Below, in pieces: positions 39,901-50,300 of a stretch of 64,000 nucleotides of DNA. The notes under the pieces were generated by a model that was given only the letters and a program-made list of their open reading frames with translations, was not told the origin of the DNA and did no database searches. This DNA comes from Balanoglossus misakiensis (taxonomy: Eukaryota; Hemichordata). The stretch lies in assembly GCA_040954595.2 (NCBI GenBank), contig CM082578.2, positions 12,028,001 to 12,092,000 on the forward strand. Direction: 5' to 3'. The position numbers and the translations under genes were made by a program. How positions within the stretch are numbered: the stretch's first letter is position 1; each line of letters starts with the position of its first letter.

Positions 39901-40090
39901 TGACGCTCCAAAATCCGGGGATCCCTTCGGAAGATAATCGTAGAATTCAATTTTATCAATTTGCGTCATCGCCAATTCTTCATCTTAACGACAATATCGT
40001 TATTGTTTAATTGCGCTGGGATTGTTGCTCCCATTTGAATTGTTAGCTCTATCACTTGCCGCCTGACCCGTCCTTCCCCACCACTCACCG

Positions 40091-40117
40091 TCCTCCTCCT
40101 CCTCCTCCTCCTCCTCC
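40091..40117. repeat. (TCC)9 microsatellite
   Basis: Nine perfect TCC units in a C/T-rich strand. Confidence 0.95.
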
Positions 40118-40536
40118 GATAATTTTTCTTATTGCCATTCGTATATTTTACCCCCTTGACTATAAAGATAAAAACTGATAAGTGATGGCACTACCGTCGA
40201 TCTTCGAAGTCCCAGCACGCCGAACTGTCAAATTTACTCTGGGGCAAAAAAATGATCAGCCTGCAGTAGATGTAAAAAAGCTTTGTCGAACGGCGAAAAT
40301 GGGCCGTATTTATCCTCCATGAAACTGGTTTTATTGGTTCTCAGAATATCTCCCTTGCTATTCATACCCAGTGTAAGCGGCTATATATGTATTACAACGC
40401 CGAGAAAATATTTATGTCGCCATAAAGCAAGTTTTTAAGTCGGTGTACGGATGGCATTTTCTGAGACCGTAAATGCCAAACATGGAAGATGATCTCGTAG
40501 TCATGGCAAAGGCATGAAACCAACCTACATCATGCT

Positions 40537-40607
40537 GCTCGACTCGCCTAGTAGATAAGGCGGTTACCGGAAAGGTGCCATACATTCACGTTGAAATCTA
40601 GTCATCC
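40537..40607 (+). pseudogene. Degenerate tRNA-like sequence (possible SINE head)
   Basis: CGCCTAGTAGATAAGGCG (40545-40562) closely resembles the D-arm/A-box segment of many tRNAs and tRNA-derived SINEs (type CCTAGTGGATAAGGCG). About 40 nt later, CACGTTGAAATCT (40588-40600) resembles a decayed B box (GGTTCGAATCC). The spacing fits a tRNA of about 71 nt, but I cannot draw a full cloverleaf, so this is not an active tRNA gene. A relic of a tRNA-derived SINE is the best guess. Confidence 0.35.
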
Positions 40608-41033
40608 GAACTGCCTTTACGAGATCTCAAAATCCAGTGGGTTTAATCCACGATTTCATTGTTGACATTTTCATGATTTTTTTACATAGAACACCACTAG
40701 CTTGCGTCAGAAATAGACAGTAACAGGATGTGGGTGTTACAGAAAATGGCGTCAAATTATCTTTCGTTATAATGCTCCAAAGCGGTCGATTTATTATTAA
40801 TTAAAATTCTGTCCGCAAAAGAAGTTAATTGAAATTGTGACCGCGAGGAAGCGCAGAACAAAGAATGATGGATCCTAAGTCTGAATTGGTACTTGATTCA
40901 TTAAAATGTACAAATTATCAAGACTACGCTCATGAAAATTCATGTTACTCGCAATGTAATGAGCGTTTTTTATTGCTCTCATTCATGAGGAACGTCATTC
41001 TTCATTGGTTTATCAGGCAGAAAGATGGACGAA

Positions 41034-41126
41034 CGGACAGACAGACAGACAGACTGGCAGGCAGGCAGACAGAAAGACAGACAGACTGAGAGACAGATTA
41101 TAATAGATAGATAGATAGATAGATAG
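41034..41126. repeat. Compound (GACA)n - (GATA)n microsatellite
   Basis: GGAC/ACAG-type tetranucleotides with GGCA variants (41034-41096), then about six GATA units (41104-41126). GATA/GACA compound repeats are common in animal genomes. Confidence 0.9.
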
Positions 41127-41517
41127 TATGTTTTAGAATGTCTTTTTTCATGCCATGTGTTTACTTTTGATATTGTACACTATATTTACAATCGACCAAA
41201 ATGTGATCTTTTAACATGTTTCTATGAACGCAAAAACCATAGGCACTATAGCGTAGGTGGGGTGCATATCTATGGTTGTATGAATGCTATCGTCACGTGA
41301 CTGGCTTTATATTGTTGATTAACCTTTCTTTATACAATATATACGTCTGTTTCACGTAGGCAACAGTCGGAATATTTGTGTTGAGCGGCTGCTGCAGATA
41401 TAGTCTAAGCAGACCGTCATGTGGTTGGAGAGATCGTTGCCTATCGAAACAAACAGCCTCGAATGAGATTATTTATTCAAACCAAGCTTATGACAAAACC
41501 TTTTTTTTTATTTTCAG

Positions 41518-41625
41518 GCTATCGACATATGGATGTTGGTGTGTTTGATATTTGTATTCGCCGCACTGTTAGAGTTCGCCGTGGCAAGTTATTTAGCGAA
41601 GCACACGGAGGCCATATACAGCTCG
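41518..41625 (+). CDS. Cys-loop anion channel, exon for M3
   Basis: A 108-bp exon of exactly 36 codons, phase 0 at both ends, with acceptor TTTTCAG and donor GTAATT. It reads AIDIWMLVCLIFVFAALL, then EFAVASYLAKHTEAIYSS. AIDIWM followed by a hydrophobic helix ending LLEFA is the diagnostic start and end of M3 in glycine, GABA-A and glutamate-gated chloride channels. The last dozen residues begin the intracellular M3-M4 loop. Together with the upstream exon it restores VSYTK-AIDIWM. It is more A/T-rich at third positions than the M1-M2 exon. Confidence 0.94.
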
Positions 41626-41876
41626 GTAATTCTACGTTATGATCAGTTCTTTATATGAAATTTTGCCCATCACTGTACATATTATACTCATTTTAATGTT
41701 CACAACTCTCCATAAATATGTATTGAGGCCATTTTTAATTTCGGCTCTACCACTTTCAAAAATATGTTCCGAAGCTGAGATTATACGGCGAGCAGTTTTA
41801 CTGGTGTATTAACGTGGACGCTTGTTACCCCACAGTTATTTCAGTAATGATATAGCAGATGCTGCATTATTGTATA

Positions 41877-41952
41877 GGGCGTCTCAAAAGTTTGGATCCC
41901 TGAAGAAGTTCGTGATTGGTTCTTCTCAGGTATTTAAACTTTTGGGACACTC
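41877..41952. mobile_element. 76-bp TA-flanked mini-foldback, mariner/Tc1-like termini
   Basis: The left end GGGCGTCTCAAAAGTTT (41877-41893) and the reverse complement of the right end (41936-41952, GAGTGTCCCAAAAGTTT) match at 14 of 17. Both ends abut a TA dinucleotide (41875-41876 and 41953-41954), the target of Tc1/mariner transposases. A second inner pair (CCTGAAGAA with TTCTTCTCAGG) extends the hairpin. It is too small to encode anything; a MITE or a collapsed pair of transposon ends fits best. Confidence 0.55.
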
Positions 41953-44475
41953 TAATAACCGTTCGTCGACTTGGATCCACCGTCTTGGACTCTCGTGCAG
42001 GACGCGCCTGTTTTCTGGCGTCGTGCCTCTTCTCTGCGCCGGCGCCTTGTGCCATTTGCCTCGGAGAATGAGATTTGCCAAGAGTCGAGTTTTTTATATC
42101 GCTCACGCGGGGAAACCGGCAAGTGGAATTTTGGAGAGAGAGAAAAAAAACTGCATTTCCCCATGCGGCGTTCTTGTGGGTACAACCAAACGAAAATTGA
42201 AAACATGTTTCGTGTTACCCGAGAGAGAGACCTGGTTTTGGTGCACTGGGCATGACCCAAATTTAATTTAAATTTGAATAATGAATACCAGTGCTCACGC
42301 ATTTAAGCCTATTCGGTTACCATGGAAAACCGAAATGAAGACACGGGATAAATATACACCAACGTTATATCTGAGATTAGAAATATCGCCCAGATCAATC
42401 TTAGCGCCAGTTTTGTTGGGGTTAAAACAATGTGCAAGCATAATTGTCATTCAGCAAAGGTAGCAAGCATGGTGGCGTAGATATCCATCACTTCTGGCCA
42501 GCCTGAGCACAGCACAGCTGTGAACTATAAATGAGTGGGCATCATATTTCGTGTGAGGGAGCCATTTATAGTTTCGCCCATTCACTAACCGTCGTCCGTG
42601 CCCTGCATAATGACGACCCCAATGAGGTGGAACGGCTACGGATAATAATTAAGTAAAGCCGACAATATTTTTTTTTAAAATCGACTTCATCTTTAAAAGA
42701 ATCCCGCTGTATGGCTGATAGCGGCGAGGATGAACAGACTGTCGAGTTGCATTCCTTTCTGTGCGCTTTCTGCTCCATAAAAAAACGAGTGCGGCTTTTT
42801 ATGTGTTCCGTGATTTATTTGTGAAAAATCCTCGAGGCATGCCGTTCCACCGGGTAAACTGAAGAAAATTTGATCATTTCAGACTTCTGAAGGTTCCAGT
42901 GTCAACAATGCGGCTATTATTGCCTCGCGATGCTCATAACATTCACCAAACTACCTGAGCAAACCGATCGGAATAATGGGCTCGACTTCGAGATGATTCA
43001 GCGACAGTTTGCTTTAAAATGCCACGGAAATAACCCGCCGTCATTTGGCATCTATTTCGTGTAAATATTCCGCATGCGTTTTTCGCTGTTGGCAAACGCA
43101 CGCCTTTGTGCGCAAAGTGTGTTTTGCAAACAGGAATATCAAACAAATTGAGGAGGAATTCCACGAAACTGTGTATGACTAATAATAAACTGCACTACGT
43201 GAGCGCTCACGCTCGCTCGATATATTGATTACGACAGCAAGTCAATGGCGCGGCGCTCGACTGCTAAAGTGCCAGTATTAAAAAAGAAGAAAAAAAAATC
43301 TGCCGCGTTGAATGATATCACGTTTAGCGTTAACGTGTTTATTGCTCAAGTCCGCGATATTTTACACAACTCTGGCAGGCTATCATTGGGCGTTGCCTTG
43401 GTATGATCCCTTAAGACGAGCTGCTACTGTGCGACGATGATGAACGTATTTTGTCTGGTAACGTTGCATAATGTCGAGGATTCTCTATTCCGACACTACA
43501 AAATAGGTCACTCCCGCCTTCGTCGATTTACGCCGTTTTGTGGCGTTTTGACAAAAACCCAAGAGCGATTGCGAGATGGCTGCAGTAGGCTTGCTCAGTA
43601 GGGAGGAACGTACAGAGACACGTGTGACCGATAGGTTACTTAGAAAACCTGACGGTTTCGTTCCCTCTGAAAACAAAATAAACACCTCCACACATAATTC
43701 CACAGAACACAGACGTCAGAGGCAATATCGTCGTTAAAAAACAGAAGCGCCGCGGCTCCTTTCTTCGAAGTCTCAGACCAGCCTACTCTCCTCTGTCTCG
43801 TTCACTTTATCGTCACGTAGCCAACAGGAAACCAAGTTCCCAGAGCTGAAGAAGATTTATCTCTTTTGCAGCGACGGTTGCGGGGCCCCTGTTGGGAAAC
43901 TGTATGCAACTTCGCACGACTCATTTGACTTTGAAGAATCGCCATTGTTAGATATCTGCAAACATCACGCCATATACATATATGTGCGAAGCTTCTAATC
44001 GATCGACTGAGTTTTTGAGAGCGCGTTACTTCGGATAATTTTTTTCATGGTGAAGGAGAAAAATCTATTTCGCAGACGTAACGATTATTTGACTTCATTG
44101 TGTAATTGCAACGAAGATATTTGCATTCATAGGTCTATGTTACATGTACTTTCTGTTGTCAACTTCAGCTTTTTACCTGATTGTGACCATAACCTTACAA
44201 AGCAGATGACCTCATCTAAGCCTTAACCAATTTACATTTTCTTAAACTCTATGCCCATAGGTATAGGAGTAAACGCGGTTATTTAAGTTTAAGTTTTGTG
44301 GCAATGCATATCCTGAACGTGAGTGAAAAGTGTCGCTGATAAATTAACTGTCATCAATTCAACCCTCCACCGAAAATCACAACTCGCGCACCGAATTCGA
44401 AGGTGGGGTTGGCGTGCGATTGAGAACCCATGAGACCAGTGGTTCAGGCATGGCAACACGAGCGTGCATCGTGTT

Positions 44476-44492
44476 TGTTGTTGTTGTTGTTG
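44476..44492. repeat. (TTG)n microsatellite
   Basis: Five to six TTG units. They produce the run of valines that imitates a signal peptide in the ORF at 44414-44743. Confidence 0.9.
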
Positions 44493-45730
44493 TGTTTTGT
44501 GGAGGTTACCATGACAGGCGCTGCTCCGGTGCGCAAGTGGATATAACAATCGTATTAGTATTAATCAAGCTAATTGCCCGAGCCAGCGGGCACTTCGTTG
44601 ACGAGCAACAATACAGGAAAGATGAAAAGATGCGAATGATCCTCGCCGCTGCGCCAGAAGGGAATTTGAAGTCGTGGAAACTTGTTGGAGATAATAAGAA
44701 TGGGGATAATACTAGGAGATTTTCATTAGAAGTTGCGAGTTAATTAAATATAACAAGATGAATCGGTCGGCCCTCCGCTTCAAACAGACATGACTTATTA
44801 ATTTAACTGCTAAAGGCTAATAAACGCACTTAATCTTGGGAGGTTAATAACCACTTGCAAAGTCCAAACGAACTTCACTCGTGAGCTGAGCCTCACAGAC
44901 AACTAACTGAAGAGTTTTCTCAGTAGCAGGGAATGACGATGTGGCTATGTTCAGGCTATGTTGACTCACAGAGTATTGCACATCTTCACATACCGTCACA
45001 GGGAGAAGAACAAGCAGTTTTAGTTGTTATGTAGAAATTAGGCTGTTGGACAAAATAGCCAAAGATAGCAGCTATAGTGGCCCTTTAATGTTAAATGAGA
45101 CGTTGTTTGTGAACATGCTTTATCTAGGACCCCTTAGTGAATTTGTGAAGTTAACCCGAAAAGCGCACGGAGACACCCTTTTACGAGGCAGTTCATGCAC
45201 GAACACAAAATCCCCATTAAGCTGAGCAAGGAACCGCTGAAAAATTAAATGCAGCTGAACGATGCCTGCAGACGCAATTTTATATCGCTTTCCTGAGGAA
45301 TGGACCGGAAGCACATATACCGCGTGATCTCCGATTACTCCAGACGTCATGTCTGTGGACAAGAAGAAGTGCAGAATCATGACAGGGCCTTGGCAAAACT
45401 CGGGGGTTGTGTCGCATTGAATGCCTACCAACCCTGGTCGAAATGCGTGAACTAATGAAATGGGCCGTTTCCAATAAACCGAGAGGTATACGTGCGGCTT
45501 ACTGGCAGACGTGTAATTACTCAAAGTGCATGACTGTTTTTGTATTAAGGGTGACTGTTGCTCCTGGTGCTTAACTGGTGTTTCCGTTGCAACTGTTTTA
45601 ATGTATGTTGCTCTGCGCTGCGCACATTCAGCGCACATTGACACAAGATTCAGAAACATCTAGATTGTGTGCATAGTCCATGCAGAAAGCGTTGATACAA
45701 CGCAAACTTTGCCATGCAGTACGACTCTAC

Positions 45731-45757
45731 TTTCCTTCCTTCCTTCCTTCCTTCCTC
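45731..45757. repeat. (TTCC)n microsatellite
   Basis: Six TTCC units, a near-perfect tetranucleotide run. Confidence 0.95.
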
Positions 45758-46945
45758 CGCCAGTCGTTCCCTATCATTTCTTAAATCCGCTTGTCAGTTC
45801 AAACCAAATCCTCGAATATTGCGCCCCGCACTACGACAGGCTTATAAAGTCATATCGCGGCAGTGTCAGAACCTGCGGGTCCTGGTTGATTTAATGGCCA
45901 TTTCGTTCGACGGATTCAGGGCGGGGGTATTGGGTTCATACAAATCACTAGAATCAAAACCAATTTCAGAAAGTAATGAGAGTCATGCGAGTCAAGACTT
46001 GTCGTACATGTATATCTGGGCTATGAACTCATTGCCTTTCTTGAATTTTTGACAATCCGGATTCATAATAATCTTTAGTCGGCCTATTAACTGGTTTACA
46101 TGTACATGCCGAGTTCGTCATCCTGTGGCGATACGTCAGCTTTGCCGCTGGGCCGCCATCTTGAATGGAACAGACGTCGACTTCTTGCATTTATGGGATA
46201 TGGATGGATCCCTGCACTGGTTCTGTTACAGTGGTTTCACCATGAAGGGGATTCGAAGCCAGCTCGTTTCATCCATAGCCTAGAAGACGGAGAGAATATT
46301 CAACGAGAACAGAAACGTATAGCGACCCAAATCAGCATTCACCACCACACTTCAAAGAGTGCTATATATGCTGTAACATCCCAAGACGAGGGAATTGGAA
46401 ACAAATTTAATTTCCACGAAAATGCTGTCGACCAATTCGCGCTTATCGTTCCCGTATGAGTGAATGAGTCCCTATCAGATACGAAACCAGTCTAATCGAT
46501 GAAATCATTATATAAAATTGCCAAGACTATACTTACGACTGCGTTAAGACTACGCATTGGGAGAATGCGCGCGTACGACCTTCCTGGTTTTATCGCAATG
46601 TCATTTACCAAGTACGTGACACAGAAAAGACACCGCTCCGAAAAACCATGTCCAAGGTTACTTTATGTTATCGGCTCGTTTTCTTAAACGTAAAACCCAG
46701 AATAATGAGGTCAACCTCGGCATTTCCGTATAAAAAAATCTTTATTTACAAATATTTTAGTGTCGAGCTTTTTATACTTTGTTATTGCTGTTTTTGCCAA
46801 AGGATATTAATGTGGAACTTGTCCGTATAGTAACAATGTTATACTTACTGCATGTGTTATTACTCTAATTTTAGTTATTTTTCGGCTATTTTAAGTTGAT
46901 TGTATTATGATAGTCAATTGTTGCTTGTTTGCTTAAATATTATCA

Positions 46946-46962
46946 CCCCCCCCCCCCCCCCC
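46946..46962. repeat. Poly-C tract of 17
   Basis: Seventeen consecutive C residues 115 bp before the last receptor exon. The length of such a homopolymer is unreliable in most sequencing data. Confidence 0.95.
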
Positions 46963-47077
46963 ATGACGAGTCTGAAGGTGGTAACAACAGATTGGTGACA
47001 ACAGATTACTGACTATACGCATCCTGTTAGCTCAATTGTTTACTGGCAAAAATCTCTTTTCTTTCTCTCACTTGTAG

Positions 47078-47362
47078 GATTCTTACTCGGAGAGCAGCAT
47101 ACCTCTGCGCCATCTTGAACTGAAAGAGTATTCGTCGGTTCGGCCCGAACTGCTCCGCAATGACATGAGAATTAACATGGACGAGATCAGGGCTGAGTCG
47201 CCCAGAGAGGCCAGGCGACGAAGTTACAAACGCCTGTCCAGAACAATAGACAAATACTCCAGGGGCTTCTTCCCGCTGGCCTTTCTCTTTTTCAATTCTG
47301 TCTACTGGCCGTTCTACCTCCACGATTACTACGACAACGCCGACGTCAAGACGACGCTGTAA
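47078..47362 (+). CDS. Cys-loop anion channel, last exon: intracellular loop, M4 and stop
   Basis: A terminal coding exon with 94 codons and TAA at 47360-47362. The acceptor is CTCACTTGTAG, phase 0. It begins DSYSESSIPLRHLELKEYSS and continues through a charged stretch (RPELLRNDMRINMDEIRAES, PREARRRSYKRL). It then enters M4: RTIDKYSRGFFPLAF, LFFNSVYWPFYLHDYY, and a short tail ending DNADVKTTL. The pattern IDKYSR-x-FFPLAFxxFNxxYW is the canonical M4 entry of glycine/GABA-A channels. The basic cluster before M4 (REARRRSYKR) is typical of the cytoplasmic MA helix. The visible M3-M4 loop is about 66 residues, short for the family unless a small upstream exon was missed. Codons favour G/C at third positions. 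No canonical AATAAA occurs within 1 kb downstream; ATTAAA at 48021-48026 is a candidate poly(A) signal. Confidence 0.95.
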   Translation, partial: DSYSESSIPLRHLELKEYSSVRPELLRNDMRINMDEIRAESPREARRRSYKRLSRTIDKYSRGFFPLAFLFFNSVYWPFYLHDYYDNADVKTTL

Positions 47363-50300
47363 ATATAGTTGATAGAATCTGACACCCGGGAAACACCACG
47401 TGCCCCTTTAAAATTGAGACAGACATGAAACACGCATCGTGTATCGTTTACCCACAGGTTTATATATATATGTATATGTACATGTATATGCATTTTTTTG
47501 CAATTTAGCCGTCCTGTCGGAGGTATGTCGTCTGGTCAAACCAATTTACAGGCGTTTATTTTTTGCCAGACGTCGTTGCTTGAGTTCTAGCCCACGTGAC
47601 TCAGCAGACAGGGCAATAGACAACAGCGAGCGATTTTTTTCTTCAGTTTTACGCCGAATGGAAAGCCGGGTCGGTAAAGACTCAGTCGAATTGCCAGAGG
47701 AGATGGGGTATATACTAGTATATAGGTGTCCATCCATCCAGGATTCGTGACGTTGACGTCGATGAAGTATGCCATGGCACAATTTTACTTTGGCGGTCTG
47801 AAACGTAACGGCGCCAGGCAGATCTGTTGCGGCAGATCAAGTAATCTGCCTCGTCTTGTGGAGAACAGTCCATTTTGGAGGATTATCTACTAATCCTGTA
47901 TGCCACATACCTAAATTGCTGAAAGCAACAGACTAAAGGTACCGTTTCAAAACAACTCTACGACGACCCCGCGTCGCATCAAATCAAGCTGGTACAACAA
48001 GAATTCTTGTCAGTCGCGACATTAAAGTGCCATTGCCCTTTTGTACAGAAAAACCAAACTCATTCTTGGTTAAGTTCTTGTGATGGTCGGGACGACCCTA
48101 TCAATAATGGCGCGGATCGCTTTAAAATGGGTCAGGGGTCGATGGCGTTTGGGCAGACGACAGTTACTGGAGACCACAAAGATGATTATAGCTTTGGGCA
48201 CCAACACTCGTTCACGGAGATACAGTAGTATGCGCTCCACCGCACTGAGACAGTCCATGCTCAGGCTGTTTGCCTGGGTGATCCCGCGGTGTGACCTGAA
48301 AGTTCTCTACCGCCACACCGAGAGAAAACTGGTCCACTGCCACTCTGCTTAGAACTCGGTACCGCGAAAGTTGCGATGTTCAGGACCAGCCAATCGGGAT
48401 ACAGCAAGGTTCATCGCTACTCCAACAGACGTTGGTGACTTCGGCTTTGAAGTGGTTTGGCTGAATTGCGGCCTGTTGATTTGGATTTTGCGCACTCCAC
48501 GCATAATCGGAAGCTCAAATAGCGACCACTATGACCCGTAATCACTGTCCTACAAAAAGGGCATTGTCGCTTTAATGTCCACATTTTTCAGGTAACTTAA
48601 AGATTAATAGCCTTTCACAACTAACATGCGCACGCACAAGAAATGAGGGCAACGATTAACAGCCGCCCTGCTCTCATTGGCTTGCTTCACTAAGTCTAAG
48701 ACACACAAAATACTGAATAATCTTTTTGGGTAATAAATTGATGGAATATACCCCAGAAGCTTTATTCGGTTTTCTTTTTCGGTCATTAGTTGTACTTTTA
48801 AATAGGTTAGGACAATTAATCCCGCGGATGAAGATGATGGATGTCATTTCATATCAGTGCTCGCTCTCAACTTGACGTCGTCACAAAACATTCGCCTTGA
48901 AATCTTCTAAGAAAAAAAACACCATCGGATGGGTGACGTAGTATTTGAAACCGTTTGTGGATGTAGGGCGCACACTCAAAAACAACAACACATTTTTGTG
49001 TGTATACCAGTTCACGGTCATGTGACAAATGCACATGTGCGCAGTGGAGCGGATTGTGATTTGCGTCACAGTATGTAGAAGTGTGCACTGATGACGTCCA
49101 TACACATGAATGCGTGATTTCAATTACAATACAGATATAAACAGATCGTGTTTCTAAACATATCTTCCAAAAAAACTATATCATGCTGCAATTTTGAAAA
49201 AAAAAGATAATTGCTTTATATTATGCTAGCAATAAGCTTAATGTACATAGTGATAGGATTAGAACTTCGAGTGGAAGTTTCTTCGTTTCTGAAAAGTAGA
49301 TATTTTCAACCTTTGGGGGTGCGGGGTAGCATTTTGACAAACCTGTGTTGAGTGACAAAAACTGAGGGCGCCCTTAACGTATGCAATGACGTCTTAAGAT
49401 AGATTATAGGTTTGTGAAAACACGTTTTCAAATGCAAATTTCTTCACCAAATAAATCGTTTATATTAAAGACCTATTTATCATTGGAAAGGCCTGTCTAT
49501 GAATGTTATTTTTCGCATCATCAAATTTCCCATTACAGGAGGATTTTGTTTGTATTTTCATTGAAAATTTCGAATTTGGGAAACAAAAATGAAAAAAATG
49601 TACCTGTCGCCCAGACATAACAATTATACTGTTGAAACTAGAAATAAGCTTACTTTAAGCAAAACCGTGTCTCAGATTTTTCGAAGACATATTAATCTGG
49701 TTTTTTTCTCAGTAGCCGATCAATTTTTAACGAACGTTTTTGCAGTTAGTTAATTTGAATAAATTGCGATAATTATTATTCTAAAAATTCCGAGACACAG
49801 TTTTGAAGAATATCTTTGTGGACTTCCGTAAAAAAAGATAGTTTGGATAAATGGACTTGATTTATTTCGTTCGTTAACATTTTGGAGAATAATAGTAATA
49901 TTAAGGTCCCACGTTTCGAATATATGTTGATGTATACAAAATGTAGTCGTAATACGCCTAACTGTATGATAGAAAAAAAACATCCCAGAATTACAAAAAA
50001 AAAAACATCGTCTCATTCTATTTCTTGAGTCAAACTGACATGGCGTTTTAACAAACGACTCAAGACGTTTTACATCTCATGGATCATTTTTTTATCACGA
50101 AGAAAACGCTGGGGTTGGTATCGGAAGTCAATAAACGCTTCGATTTCCGTGATATAGATAAGGTAGTAGTCGATCAATTTTTCTTTTAAATCATTGTGAC
50201 GGGTTTGTATGGCTTCTGAAGTACTTTAAGATTGGGGTTGGTCAGTCCAGGATTCGTAAAAGAAACTATTGGGGGCGTTACCACATATACATAAACGACT

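Larger units (their letters stand above)
36943..41517 (+). other. 4.6-kb intron of the receptor gene
   Basis: GTACGT donor and a T-rich acceptor (TTTTTTTTTATTTTCAG). The flanking exons join in phase 0 to read VSYTK-AIDIWM, the invariant family junction, so no coding exon is missing. It contains (TCC)n, GACA/GATA repeats and a tRNA-like relic, listed separately. ORFs inside (up to 129 codons) are not recognisable. Confidence 0.88.
41626..47077 (+). other. 5.5-kb intron of the receptor gene
   Basis: GTAATT donor and CACTTGTAG acceptor, phase 0. A further small phase-0 exon for the M3-M4 loop cannot be excluded because that loop is not conserved, but the two flanking exons already make a plausible loop of about 66 residues. 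The interval has the longest ORF of the window (179 codons, minus strand, 45120-45659), which I do not recognise. It also has a signal-peptide-like frame at 44414-44743 created by a (TTG)n repeat. Both are treated as chance. Confidence 0.7.

Noticed and set aside
41955-42302. Overlapping ORFs on both strands directly downstream of the mini-foldback
   Set aside because: Considered as a transposase remnant, but no catalytic motif or helix-turn-helix pattern could be seen in any frame.
44414-44743. ORF with an apparent signal peptide (VFVVVVVVFCGG)
   Set aside because: The hydrophobic run comes from a (TTG)n microsatellite, and the remainder has no recognisable domain.
45120-45659. 179-codon ORF on the minus strand, the longest in the window
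   Set aside because: It lies antisense in a receptor intron with no recognisable motif or splice context. At this base composition roughly one ORF of this length is expected by chance in 64 kb.
48060-48360. GC-richer island open in several frames after the receptor stop codon
   Set aside because: No family recognised and competing frames on both strands. It could be 3' UTR or an old pseudogene, but it is not supportable as a gene.
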